Source: Rathayibacter agropyri
Lineage (GTDB): Bacteria; Actinomycetota; Actinomycetes; Actinomycetales; Microbacteriaceae
Reading direction: 5' to 3'
Assembly (NCBI RefSeq): GCF_013249015.1
Contig: NZ_JABRPL010000001.1
Location: 1,040,318-1,104,317, forward strand
Length of the DNA stretch: 64,000 bases
Shown: positions 46,679 through 55,363 of the stretch, piece by piece
How the letters are laid out: the number at the start of each line of letters is the position of its first letter
How positions within the stretch are numbered: the first letter of the stretch is position 1
Notes under the pieces: generated by a model
What the model was told of the DNA's origin: nothing
Seen by the model: only the letters and a program-made list of their open reading frames with translations
Database searches by the model: none
Translations under genes and position numbers: made by a program

Positions 46679-46786
46679 GGGACCACCCGGGCGAAAAGTT
46701 CAGGCACAGTCACACCCGCGGCACGATCATCCTGGTGCCCTCACCGGCGCCGTCCGTTCGCGCTCACTGTCGAGAAGGAGTCAGCC

Positions 46787-47977
46787 GTGCCGACCGATGA
46801 CACCACCCCCGTGATCCTCCACGGCGCACGGACTCCGTTCGCCCGCTTCTCCGGAGTGTTCGCGCCGCTCTCCGCCGTCGACCTCGGCGCCGCCGCCGTG
46901 CGCGCCGCCCTCGAACGCTCCGGTGTCTCGGCAGCCGACGTCGACGCGGTGATCCTCGGGCAGGTGATCCAGGCGGGCGCAGGGCAGGGTCCGGCCCGGC
47001 AGACCGCTATACGGGCGGGCCTGGGTTGGGACGTGCCGGCCGTCACGATCAACAAGCTCTGTCTTTCGGGCCTCACGGCCGTCATCGACGCGGCGCGGAT
47101 GATACGGCTCGGCGAGGCGGACATGATCGTCGCGGGCGGCCAGGAGTCGATGACCGCTGCACCGCACCTGCTCCTCGGCGCTCGTTCGGAGCTCGGCGTC
47201 GGCGCGCCAGCCCTCGAGGACGCCCTGCTGCACGATGGGCTCCTCGACCCGTTCGATCGAGAGCTCATGGGACGGGTCACCGACGACGGGAACGCGGAGC
47301 GGGGCATCCGCCGCGAACGTCAGGACGCCTTCGCGGCCCTCTCGCATCAGCGAGCCGCGCACGCCCGCTCGTCGGGCATTCTGGCCGAGGAGATCGTGCC
47401 CGTCGCCGTGCCCCGTCGCCGAGGAGAGGACCTCGTCGTGGCGGAAGACGGCGGGATCCGCGAGGACAGCACGGTCGAATCACTCTCCCGACTGGCACCG
47501 GCGTTCTCACCGGAGGGGACGATCACGGCCGGGAGCGCCTCACCGATCACCGACGGTGCAGCCGCACTGGTCCTCGCCTCGCGCGGCTGGGCCCGGGCGC
47601 ACGGCCGATCCTGGCTCGCGACGATTGCCGAGCACGGCCAAGTGGCGGGCCCGGACAACTCCCTGCACTCCCAGCCCTCCGCCGCGATCCTCCGGGCGCT
47701 CGACCGCCGCGGAGCATCGGTAGGCGACCTCGACCTGATCGAGATCAACGAGGCGTTCGCCTCGGTCGTGCTGCAGTCAGCGGAGGATCTCGGAGTCTCG
47801 GCCGAGTCCGTCAACCTCGACGGAGGCGCGATCGCGCTCGGCCACCCGGTCGGCGCCTCCGGTGCCCGCCTGGCCCTGCACCTCGCGCTCGCGCTGCGGC
47901 GCCGTGGCGGCGGTCTCGGTGTCGCCGCACTCTGCGGCGGCGGCGGGCAAGGCGAGGCGCTGATCCTTGAGGCGTGA
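46787..47977 (+). CDS. acetyl-CoA C-acyltransferase (thiolase)
   Basis: Thiolase of 396 residues. The nucleophilic Cys is in INKLCLSGL (~88), the catalytic His in the NEAFASVV region and GGAIALGHPVGASGARL (~345), and the second catalytic Cys in CGGGGQGEAL. It cleaves or forms 3-ketoacyl-CoA. AAGGAG lies 6 bases before the GTG. With the acyl-CoA ligase it suggests fatty-acid or polyketide-like CoA metabolism; acetoacetyl- versus long-chain specificity cannot be told. Confidence 0.92.
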   Translation: MPTDDTTPVILHGARTPFARFSGVFAPLSAVDLGAAAVRAALERSGVSAADVDAVILGQVIQAGAGQGPARQTAIRAGLGWDVPAVTINKLCLSGLTAVIDAARMIRLGEADMIVAGGQESMTAAPHLLLGARSELGVGAPALEDALLHDGLLDPFDRELMGRVTDDGNAERGIRRERQDAFAALSHQRAAHARSSGILAEEIVPVAVPRRRGEDLVVAEDGGIREDSTVESLSRLAPAFSPEGTITAGSASPITDGAAALVLASRGWARAHGRSWLATIAEHGQVAGPDNSLHSQPSAAILRALDRRGASVGDLDLIEINEAFASVVLQSAEDLGVSAESVNLDGGAIALGHPVGASGARLALHLALALRRRGGGLGVAALCGGGGQGEALILEA

Positions 47978-48038
47978 GGCGGGCCGAACCGAAAGTTGCT
48001 CGTCGCCACGCCCTCAGAAGCCCAGCGGCACCTCCGGC

Positions 48039-48044
48039 TACGCT
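48039..48044 (+). promoter_or_regulatory. candidate -10 box for the PPOX-family gene (leaderless)
   Basis: TACGCT with 6 bases to the ATG at 48051. Confidence 0.45.
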
Positions 48045-48050
48045 CGCGGC

Positions 48051-48437
48051 ATGAGCATCCTCAGCGCCGACGGCCTCGCCTTCGTGACCGAGCGGCACCT
48101 CGCTACCCTCTCCACTCCCGGCCGTCAGGGCCGTCTGCACGTCGTCGCCGTCGGGTTCAGCTATGAGGACGGCGTGGTGCGTGTCATCACGTCGCGCGAG
48201 AGCCAGAAGGTGTTGAACGTGCGTCGCGGCGGCACCGCCACTGTCGGTCAGGTCGATGGCATCCGCTGGTTGAGCCTCGGCGGCCCAGCATCGATCGAGG
48301 AGGAGCCCGAGGCCGTGCAGCACGCCGTCGAGCTGTACTCGCAGCGCTACCGCACTCCGCGGCCCAACCCCCTGCGCGTGGCCATCAGGATCGACGTCGA
48401 CTTCGCCCTCGCCTCGTCCGGGCTGCGCGCAGACTAA
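48051..48437 (+). CDS. PPOX-class split-barrel oxidoreductase (F420-type, TIGR03618-like)
   Basis: A 128-residue split beta-barrel flavin/deazaflavin-binding protein. The segment LATLSTPGRQGRLHVVAVGF and the ITSRESQKVLNVRRGG loop are characteristic of the F420-dependent branch. The reaction is unknown. It is followed 5 bases later by a membrane protein gene and may be co-transcribed. Confidence 0.85.
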   Translation: MSILSADGLAFVTERHLATLSTPGRQGRLHVVAVGFSYEDGVVRVITSRESQKVLNVRRGGTATVGQVDGIRWLSLGGPASIEEEPEAVQHAVELYSQRYRTPRPNPLRVAIRIDVDFALASSGLRAD

Positions 48438-48470
48438 CCGGATGACCCGCGCTAACCGGATGACCCGCGC
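48435..48470 (+). repeat. 18-bp perfect tandem duplication at a start codon
   Basis: TAACCGGATGACCCGCGC occurs twice in a row (48435-48452 and 48453-48470). It spans the stop of the PPOX gene and the start of the membrane protein gene, giving the latter two possible ATG starts. Confidence 0.9.
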
Positions 48471-49386
48471 AGACGCGCTCGGCGGCGCCATCAGCTCGCT
48501 GCGCACCTACCGCTACGTCCGGCTCTCAGTGGTGGCCGCCGTCCTCCTGCTCGGCACCGGTATCGCGTGGCAGCTCGCCACCGTTGGATCGCCGCGCTCC
48601 ATCAGCGCCCTGTACTACACGCCCGTCCGCTCCGTGTTCACCGGTGCGTTATTCGCGGTCGCAGTGTCCCTGGTGGTCCTCGCCGGAAGGAGCATCCGCC
48701 GCTTCCTCCTCCTGCTCGCCGGGATGACCGCTCCCGTCATCGCGCTGGTCCCTGTGCCGCTCGCGTCGGATCAGATCCAGGACCTCCTCGGCGCGACCTG
48801 CCCGGGCGGCGCCGTCGCCTGTCTACCTCCGCAGACCATCGACGAGGTCGCCGCGGTACTGCCCGCCTACCTGGTCACGGCCGCCGCTGTCCTGCTCATC
48901 TCGGTGGTCCTTCTCGCACTCGATCGCGCCCTCGACCGCTGGGCACTCATCAGGACGGGGATCGCCGCAGTCCTCCTCCTGACACTCGCCGTCTGGAGCG
49001 CTCTCCCCTCTTTCGTCCTGCTGGCCCACTACGCGACCGCCGGCCTGTTCTTCCTCCTGATTGCGGTCACGGCAGGACTGCATGCCGTCGCCGTGCGGGA
49101 GGAGGGCGCCTCCGGACCCGGGACCCCACGCTTCTACTCGCGCTGCTACGCCGCTCTCTCGGTGCTGATTGCTGCGGTCGACATCAGCCTGATCGTCCTC
49201 CTGCTCACGCGCAGCGGAGCAGCGCTGCTCGGCGAGCAGTGGCTCTTGATCGGCGAGGCGGCAGCGCTGGCACTCTTCGGTGTGTTCTGGATACTGCAGA
49301 CCGTGGAGAACTGGGATGAGCCGGACGCCACACTGCTCGCGAGCGGTGAGCCCCGGATCCCTCGCCGGCCCGAGGGAGGGCCGTAA
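48442..49386 (+). CDS. DUF998-like multi-helix membrane protein
   Basis: A membrane protein of 314 residues (or 308 from the second ATG at 48460) with about eight hydrophobic helices. The first external loop ISALYYTPVRSVFTGA is typical of DUF998-like proteins. A soluble C-terminal tail of ~25 residues follows. No function is known. Which of the two duplicated ATG codons is used cannot be decided. Confidence 0.7.
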   Translation: MTRANRMTRADALGGAISSLRTYRYVRLSVVAAVLLLGTGIAWQLATVGSPRSISALYYTPVRSVFTGALFAVAVSLVVLAGRSIRRFLLLLAGMTAPVIALVPVPLASDQIQDLLGATCPGGAVACLPPQTIDEVAAVLPAYLVTAAAVLLISVVLLALDRALDRWALIRTGIAAVLLLTLAVWSALPSFVLLAHYATAGLFFLLIAVTAGLHAVAVREEGASGPGTPRFYSRCYAALSVLIAAVDISLIVLLLTRSGAALLGEQWLLIGEAAALALFGVFWILQTVENWDEPDATLLASGEPRIPRRPEGGP

Positions 49387-49509
49387 TGCCTCCTCCACAG
49401 GTGCACTCGCCCGGCGTGTCTGCACGAAACCGACCTCGGGCGGTTCAGGACGGCGCTGGGTTCGGCAGCATGGGTCACGAGAACCCGCAGAGACCGCCGA
49501 GGAGACACC

Positions 49510-50340
49510 GTGACCGACCACTACATCGAGGCCAACCGCGCCAACTGGGATGAGCGCGCTACCCTGCACGCTGCCGCCGAAACCGGCTACGCGACAGAGC
49601 GCTACGTGAGAGACCACGCGCTGCTGTCCGACGTCGTCCGCTTCGACCGCGACCGTCTCGGCGACGTCAGCGGGGCGCGTACCGTCCATCTGCAGTGCCA
49701 CATCGGCACCGACACGCTCTCGCTCGCACGGCTGGGAGCGGAGGTGATCGGGCTCGACTTCTCGGCCGCGGCGATCACGCGGGCACGGGAACTCACCGCT
49801 CGATCAGGCGACCGAGTCGACTTCGTCCAGGCCGACGTCCACGACGCGGCAGACGTGCTCGGCCAGAACGCCTTCGATCTCGTCTACACGGGGATCGGCG
49901 CACTGTGCTGGCTGCCGAGCATCGATCGCTGGGCGCAGACCGTGGCCTCGCTGCTGGCCCCCGGCGGGCGCCTGTTTCTCCGCGAGGGGCATCCCCTGCT
50001 CTGGTCGATCGACGACACCCAAAGCGATGATCTGCACCTGCGCTTCCCCTATTTCGAGCAGGAGCGGCCCGTCGAGTGGGACGACGACTCGAGCTACGTC
50101 GAAACCTCGAGACCGCTCACGTCGACGAAGACCTACGAGTGGAACCACGGCCTCGGCGAGATCGTGACGGCACTCCTTGATCACGGGCTGCGGCTGTCCA
50201 TGCTCGTCGAGCACGACAGCGTGCCGTGGCTCGCTCTGCCCGGCCAGATGGTGCAGCGGGACGACGGGGAATTCGCACTCACGGCGATTCCGGCCGTCGC
50301 CCCGCTGAGCTACACGCTGCAGGCGATCCGTCCCAAGTGA
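49510..50340 (+). CDS. class I SAM-dependent methyltransferase
   Basis: A 276-residue Rossmann-fold methyltransferase. The SAM motif is TVHLQCHIGTDTLSLARLGA (~58-77) with the acidic post-I motif VIGLDFS and the YTGIGALCWLPSI motif. The QCHIGTDTL form of motif I is common in a family of uncharacterised small-molecule methyltransferases. GAGGAG lies 6 bases before the GTG. The substrate is unknown. Confidence 0.85.
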   Translation: MTDHYIEANRANWDERATLHAAAETGYATERYVRDHALLSDVVRFDRDRLGDVSGARTVHLQCHIGTDTLSLARLGAEVIGLDFSAAAITRARELTARSGDRVDFVQADVHDAADVLGQNAFDLVYTGIGALCWLPSIDRWAQTVASLLAPGGRLFLREGHPLLWSIDDTQSDDLHLRFPYFEQERPVEWDDDSSYVETSRPLTSTKTYEWNHGLGEIVTALLDHGLRLSMLVEHDSVPWLALPGQMVQRDDGEFALTAIPAVAPLSYTLQAIRPK

Positions 50341-50377
50341 CGAGGAGGAGGCCGTCGGAGACGACCCCCTCCCTGCC

Positions 50378-51589
50378 TCAGCGATTCAGGACTATCGAGG
50401 AGCTGCGTCCGTAATTACCCGCTGCGTCGTAGGCGTGCGCGACGATCGTGTACTGCCCATCCGGGTAGGTCCAGGAGGAGACGGTTAGCCGCCACGAGCC
50501 GTCGGCCGACTTCGCCGCGTCACCCACCTTCGCTGCTCCACTCCAGAAGCTCAGCCGAGTCGTGCCCACGGCGTCCCGTGACGAGGCGACGAGAGTGACC
50601 GAGCCGCGCACGGTCGAGCCGCTGGTGGGAGCGGTGATGCTGACCGTCGGGGCCGTCGTGTCACGGACCGGAGTAGGTGTCGGGGACGGGGACGGGGATG
50701 GTTGGTGGTCCAGACCCCACGCGTCCCACAGCACATCAGCGATCATCGCCTGACCGGCGATATTGGGGTGGAACCAGTCGATATCCGTCGAGAGCTGGCT
50801 GAGCGAAACCGGTGCCTTGGAGAGCGCACCGCCGTCCCACACGCAGTCATTGGCGGAGGCGGCGCAGGCCGATGCGAGCGCTGCATTGAAGTCGACGGCC
50901 CGCTGTGCCGCAGCAGCCACGGATGCCGAGTAGGCCGTTCCGCTGAGAGGAACCCCGGTCGAGGCGTTGACGCCCCGCGTGGTCCGGCACACGCCGGCTC
51001 CAGCCCAGATCAACGCTCCGGGCGTCGACCGCACGACATTCCATTCGGATGCCACGTTCGGTACCGACGAGACAAGCACGGTCGCGTTCGGCCACGCGGA
51101 CGAGATCGAGCGCATGATCCCCGTCGCAGCAGAAGCAAAACTCGCGGCGGACGTCATCGCATAGCCGTCGTCGGCGTTCGGTGAGAGCGTCAGCGAGCAG
51201 AGGTCGTTACCTCCGATCAGGAGGGTGACGACCTGCGGCTTCTCCCCCGCTGCGACCGCGGCACCAATACGCGACGTCACCCCGTTGATGAGACTGCCCG
51301 ACTTCGCGTAATTCACCGTCCGCACTGACGTCACCGTGTCCGCTGCCTCGAGCCGTCCTGCGATCGAGTCGACTGCGCCCGCCGAGCCCGTTGCCCACGA
51401 ATTCGCTGCGCAATCCTGGTTGATACCGCACGTCGTCGCGGCCCGAGTAATTGAATCTCCCAGTGCGAGCACCGTCTGCGTCCCGGCCGCCTGCGCCGGC
51501 TGCGCGACGATGAGACCGCCGAGTAGCGCCAGCGCTCCAACTCCCACCCCGAGCATCCGTCGCCGGGATTTTCCTGCTGTTTTCCCCAT
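50378..51589 (-). CDS. secreted SGNH hydrolase with C-terminal Ig-like domain
   Basis: A 403-residue exported protein. It has an Arg-rich n-region and a hydrophobic core with cleavage after AQA near residue 34. The SGNH/GDSL esterase domain has block I GDSIT, block III GGND and block V DWFHPN. A (PS)n(PT)n linker follows, then a bacterial Ig-like domain of ~85 residues (APTVSITAPTSGSTV). Cys pairs suggest disulfides. The ATG at 51589 is preferred over 51613 because the longer form would begin with acidic residues ahead of the signal peptide. It is probably a secreted esterase or lipase. Confidence 0.85.
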   Translation of the reverse strand: MGKTAGKSRRRMLGVGVGALALLGGLIVAQPAQAAGTQTVLALGDSITRAATTCGINQDCAANSWATGSAGAVDSIAGRLEAADTVTSVRTVNYAKSGSLINGVTSRIGAAVAAGEKPQVVTLLIGGNDLCSLTLSPNADDGYAMTSAASFASAATGIMRSISSAWPNATVLVSSVPNVASEWNVVRSTPGALIWAGAGVCRTTRGVNASTGVPLSGTAYSASVAAAAQRAVDFNAALASACAASANDCVWDGGALSKAPVSLSQLSTDIDWFHPNIAGQAMIADVLWDAWGLDHQPSPSPSPTPTPVRDTTAPTVSITAPTSGSTVRGSVTLVASSRDAVGTTRLSFWSGAAKVGDAAKSADGSWRLTVSSWTYPDGQYTIVAHAYDAAGNYGRSSSIVLNR

Positions 51590-51821
51590 GTCTAATCCAT
51601 CCCCGTCTGTCATCTGAGTGAACGTTCATGCCCGAGGGCTAAGAAGGCCGAGCGTATGGTCGGCTTTCTCCTCTGATGGCTTGGAGGAGGACGGCTCCGC
51701 CGCAGTGGAACCCGGAAGGGGGACTCTAGGCGCGATGCGGCATCACAACGCGCCAGCTCCGAGCTGAGCTGCCGATGATGTCGTTCCGCACCCGCCTCTA
51801 GACGGGCCAGCACAGCCGGGG

Positions 51822-53105
51822 TCAGGAATTCGCGTGGGCCGCGAGGAGCTGCTCGAAGCCGTCGCAGAGGTAGTCAGCCTGCTCCAGGGTCAGGATCAGG
51901 GGTGGTCGAATCTTCAGAACATTGCCGCGGCCGTAGCGCGAGGTGCGGATGATCAGTCCGAAATCCATCGCCTTCCGCGCAAGCTCATTGGTGAGTTCGA
52001 CGTCAGGTGTGCCATCCGCTTTCGCGATCTCCACTCCGATCATGAGACCAACGCCGCGAACATCGTCGATCACCGCGTACGTCTTTTTCATCTCCTCCAA
52101 GCGCCCAAGAATCCGCTCGCCGGTCGCCCGTACGTTGGCAAGAAACTCATCGTCGTCAATGACATCGAGCGTCGCATTCGCCGCCGCCGCAGCCAGCACG
52201 TTCGACCCGTAGGTGAACGAGTGTTGGTCCGCGGGCATCCCAGCCAGCTCGTCGCTCGTCAGGATCGCCGCGACCTGCGCCCCGGATCCTCCTAGACCCT
52301 TCGCCAGAGTCATCGCATCGGGCTCGACGCCGAAATGCTCCGCCGCGAACATGCGGCCCGTTCGGCCGATCCCTGTCTGAACCTCGTCGAGGATGAGTTT
52401 GATGCCCAACTCATTGCAAAATGCTCGCAAGCTGTCAAAGTAGCCCTCGGGCGGGACGATGTTCCCGCCGTTTCCAGAAATCGGTTCGACCATAAACGCC
52501 GCGATGCTTCCGCTACTCGCGTACTCCACGAAGTCGTACAGACGATCGGTACACAGCACCCCGCACGTGTCCCTGGTCTGGCCGTAGAAGCAACGGTGGC
52601 AGTAAGGGTCGGGGACCTGGAGGGAATTGTGGAACAGCGTTTGGAACGGTTCACGCCTGAAGGCATTGCCCGACATGCTAGTCATCATCATGGTTTGACC
52701 CGCGTGCGCGCGAAACAGCGTCATCACGTCACTCTTCCCCGTTGCTCTCTGCGCCATCTTGACGGCACCCTCATTAGCTTCCGAGCCTCCGCACACCTTC
52801 AGGTGAGTCTTCGTAATCGGCGCAGGAGCGAGGTCAGCGAGGCGTCGCGAGAGGCGATTGATCGGATCCGTCTGGAAACCGCTCGACACATGGATCAGCT
52901 GCTCCGCCTGCTCCTTGATCGCAGCCAGAACAGCGGGATGCGAGTAACCGAGACTCAGGTTGAACGTCCCCGACGCGCAGTCGAGGTAGGAGTTACCCTC
53001 GTCGTCGAAGAGGAAGACTCCCTCGCCCCGCACCATCTTCCGAGTCGATACCGGATAGTAGAGGGCGCTCGGATCCGTCACCTGGTCGCTGTTGCTCGCG
53101 AACAT
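51822..53105 (-). CDS. class III PLP-dependent aminotransferase
   Basis: A 427-residue fold-type I enzyme. The PLP-aspartate motif LILDEVQTGIGRTGRMF (~223-239) and the Schiff-base Lys in LAKGLGGSGAQ (~258) are present. A Cys-rich insert (PYCHRCFYGQTRDTCGVLC, ~155-173) resembles the one in archaeal-type 4-aminobutyrate/acetylornithine-like enzymes and may bind a metal. No pathway partners are adjacent, so the amino donor is unknown (an omega-amino acid or diamine is likely). Codon use is less GC-biased than the flanks, consistent with transfer. Confidence 0.85.
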   Translation of the reverse strand: MFASNSDQVTDPSALYYPVSTRKMVRGEGVFLFDDEGNSYLDCASGTFNLSLGYSHPAVLAAIKEQAEQLIHVSSGFQTDPINRLSRRLADLAPAPITKTHLKVCGGSEANEGAVKMAQRATGKSDVMTLFRAHAGQTMMMTSMSGNAFRREPFQTLFHNSLQVPDPYCHRCFYGQTRDTCGVLCTDRLYDFVEYASSGSIAAFMVEPISGNGGNIVPPEGYFDSLRAFCNELGIKLILDEVQTGIGRTGRMFAAEHFGVEPDAMTLAKGLGGSGAQVAAILTSDELAGMPADQHSFTYGSNVLAAAAANATLDVIDDDEFLANVRATGERILGRLEEMKKTYAVIDDVRGVGLMIGVEIAKADGTPDVELTNELARKAMDFGLIIRTSRYGRGNVLKIRPPLILTLEQADYLCDGFEQLLAAHANS

Positions 53106-53961
53106 ACTCTCCCATTCGATCAAGGCGATGATCACCGCGAAAGAGGCAGCAGCGTCGCAGGTCGGCCCTCGTAGTGGCGGTACTCTGCGGATTCGTCCAG
53201 GTGCGCGACCCAACCGGCCGCCCCCTCCGGGTCGCTCCCACGGTAGTCAGCGACGCCGCAGAACGGGCTGATTCACTCTTTCGGGGGTCATCGGGCCCGT
53301 CGCGGGCCTCGAGAGAGACGGGGCTCGCGCGGCCCGTCATCTGCGGCCATAGGCCGTGATCAGCGTGGGGATCACGGGGGTAGTTCACCGCTTCAGGAGA
53401 GAGTCATCCCGCGAATGCCCCTTCGGCAACCCAACGCGACGACATCGCAGGGTCGAGAAAAAGCAGCCCCGCCAGGGCGGCGAAGAGCTACGACGGCTCC
53501 GACAGAAGAACGAAACGTTGCGTGGCAATTCAGACCGTCACTCACTGTGGTCGATATTGATCGAGGGCAGCGTCGGCGACTTCGGGCTGAGTGGAGGACG
53601 AAGCCGTCGCAGGTCCGTTGCCGTCTCGCTGACAAAGGAATCGACATGAGTGTCTGGATACGTTAGTCGATACACGTCCCGCGGCATGACCGATCGCACA
53701 TTCACATCTACACCCCAAAGGGAGGCACGCCTGATCGGCAGTACTTCCAACATTCGAAAGGTGTCACACTACTTTGTACCCCGAAGTGTCCCCCATTAAG
53801 ACGACATGCCTTCGCAGCTCGATCCGCATAACCTCCCGATGTCGCCGGATTCAATCGCGAGAGGATTTCGCAGCAAACCTTCTACGAGGCCCTCGAGACG
53901 ATTGCATCGGACGTCGTTCTTCTTCCAACTTTCTCACACATTACCAAGGAGATTAAACACA
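53106..53961. other. 856-bp gap without a supported gene
   Basis: Only short open frames with no protein-like composition. A Glu/Arg/Leu-rich stretch (EELRRLRQKNETLR, about 53482-53523, plus strand) recalls the leucine-zipper end of IS3-type OrfA proteins but has no supporting context. An inverted repeat CCGTGATC/GATCACGG lies near 53353-53378. The region probably holds decayed mobile DNA and the promoters of the flanking divergent genes. Confidence 0.5.
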
Positions 53962-54492
53962 ATGAAGGTTCGCAAGTTCGGACGGACGATGACCGTCATG
54001 GGTGCGTCGCTCTGCATGGTCATCTCGGGAGCAACAGTCGCGGAAGCCGCGCCAGGCCGCGGGGAGGACCGCATCAAGTGCACCGTCACTCTGGACAACC
54101 CACACCAGTCCGGGCCAGCGAACGGGACGATCAGCGCTGAAGGACGTGTCACGTGCACTAAAACGGTAAAGGAGATCTACATCAAGACGTCTATTCGACA
54201 GGTGGTCAACAACACAGTCGCATCCCAGACATTCGATCGCTTCAACGTCAGCAGCGGATCCTCCGTTGGAGCGAGGCCGTGCTCTGACGGCCCTGCGACC
54301 TTCATGTCGCAGGCAGATGTCCGGGTCGACTTCCCCACTGGTTATAAACCGACTCAGCAGACGGCGAGCGAGTACAGCCCGAATGTGTCCGTGGCGTGCG
54401 GTGACGCGAAGAGTGTAACCGGGACAACCAATGGAGTTAACGCCGTCAACTCTGACACCGCGACGTGGACGATTACGGCAGTCAAGAACTAG
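53962..54492 (+). CDS. secreted orphan protein with four cysteines
   Basis: A 176-residue exported protein. The signal peptide is MKVRKFGRTMTVMGASLCM onwards, with cleavage after AEA near residue 29. The mature part is beta-rich in appearance, with four Cys (IKCTV, RVTCTK, ARPCSD, VACGD) that could form two disulfides, and many Thr and Ser. No family is recognised. AAGGAG lies 10 bases before the ATG, and a strong terminator follows. It sits in the accessory stretch before a recombinase remnant. Confidence 0.7.
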   Translation: MKVRKFGRTMTVMGASLCMVISGATVAEAAPGRGEDRIKCTVTLDNPHQSGPANGTISAEGRVTCTKTVKEIYIKTSIRQVVNNTVASQTFDRFNVSSGSSVGARPCSDGPATFMSQADVRVDFPTGYKPTQQTASEYSPNVSVACGDAKSVTGTTNGVNAVNSDTATWTITAVKN

Positions 54493-54508
54493 TCCTCAGA
54501 ACTGGTCA

Positions 54509-54547
54509 CGTGAGCGGGCCGTCCTCACTCAGGGAGGCCCGTTCACG
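54509..54547 (+). terminator. terminator of the secreted orphan gene
   Basis: CGTGAGCGGGCC (54509-54520) pairs with GGCCCGTTCACG (54536-54547) with one mismatch, 17 bases after the stop codon. Confidence 0.7.
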
Positions 54548-54902
54548 CGGAAGACAGACTCCGGCATGTAGTCTTACAGTAGCCTCCATTCCCCAGAAAA
54601 CCGGCTTGACTTCCAGTCCTAATAGGCGAACCCAAAGCAGTTCATCCGCGCCGCCGTCTAATTGGCCGGCGTCGCACGCCGCGCCGAATAAACCCTGAGA
54701 TTACGGAATCGGAAATCCCACCCGATCCATACCCGGACCGTGCCGTGCCCCTGATCGCTCATCGCGATGCGACTCCCCCGCAGAAGGTGTGAACCGCCTT
54801 AGCGACCATCGGTGCTAGGCGCACAGCTACTCTGCGGTAGCTCGTCGTCCGGGGCAGACGAGACGTAACAAGTGAGATGCGACGTCACATCTGCTTCGAT
54901 GA
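54548..54902. other. gap upstream of the recombinase remnant
   Basis: No supported gene. The stretch between the terminator and the recombinase remnant lacks a sustained reading frame and probably contains the decayed 5' part of the recombinase or other mobile DNA. Confidence 0.4.
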
Positions 54903-55208
54903 CAAATTGGTCTCAAAGGTCCCCCAGAGAGATGGAACCGCGAACGCCGCCGCACCATCTACAGAACCGCTCCCGAGCACATTCGGCGGCTCTTCAGCCA
55001 ACTCCTCTTCGAGCGCATCCTCATCAACCCCGGCAAGACCATCACCGCCAACAAGGTCGCCCTCTTCGCTACGCTCGCCGGTCCTGAAACTCGAGTCGCC
55101 ACCCGCCTACAGCCTGCGGGCGACGACCCAGAAATGCAAGAAGACCCGCTCAAGAGAGCAGGTCTCATACCGAAGACCCTTCGGCACGTGCTTGCGCGAA
55201 TATCGTGA
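54903..55208 (+). pseudogene. C-terminal remnant of a large serine recombinase
   Basis: The frame from 54903 to the TGA at 55206 reads ...RTIYRTAPEHIRRLFSQ, then LLFERILIN and ALFATLAGPE, then ends in LARIS. The pattern 'AP-x-RRLF-x-Q-x-LFERI-x-I ... FATL' is typical of the far C-terminus of large serine recombinases/integrases. There is no start codon and a TGA closes the frame upstream at 54900, so only the tail survives. It ends 6 bases before the 3' end of tRNA-Ala on the opposite strand, which suggests a decayed integrative element at this tRNA. Confidence 0.65.
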
Positions 55209-55214
55209 ATACTC

Positions 55215-55290
55215 TGGTGGATCCGAGGGGATTCGAACCCCTGACCTCTTCATTGCGAACGAAGCGCGCTACCAACTGCGCCACGGACCC
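55215..55290 (-). tRNA. tRNA-Ala (anticodon CGC)
   Basis: The minus strand folds as a full cloverleaf of 76 nt including an encoded CCA. Acceptor arms GGGTCCG/CGGATCC (one G-T pair), D arm GCGC...GCGC, anticodon stem CTTCG/TGAAG with loop TTCGCAA giving anticodon CGC, T arm AGGGG-TTCGAAT-CCCCT. It reads GCG alanine codons. Confidence 0.95.
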
Positions 55291-55363
55291 GTGCCTTCGA
55301 GCCGTCATCGGCGCGAACAACTCGTCCACACTAACACGGACCAACTGGCGCCTCGACCGCGCG

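Noticed and set aside
53482..53650. Possible IS3-type OrfA remnant
   Set aside because: Only a short Leu/Arg/Glu-rich stretch looks right; no DDE domain, terminal inverted repeats or target duplication can be seen nearby.
50341..55214. Second att site matching the tRNA-Ala 3' end
   Set aside because: I scanned for a repeat of the T-arm/acceptor sequence to the left of the tRNA and did not find one by eye, so element borders are not annotated.
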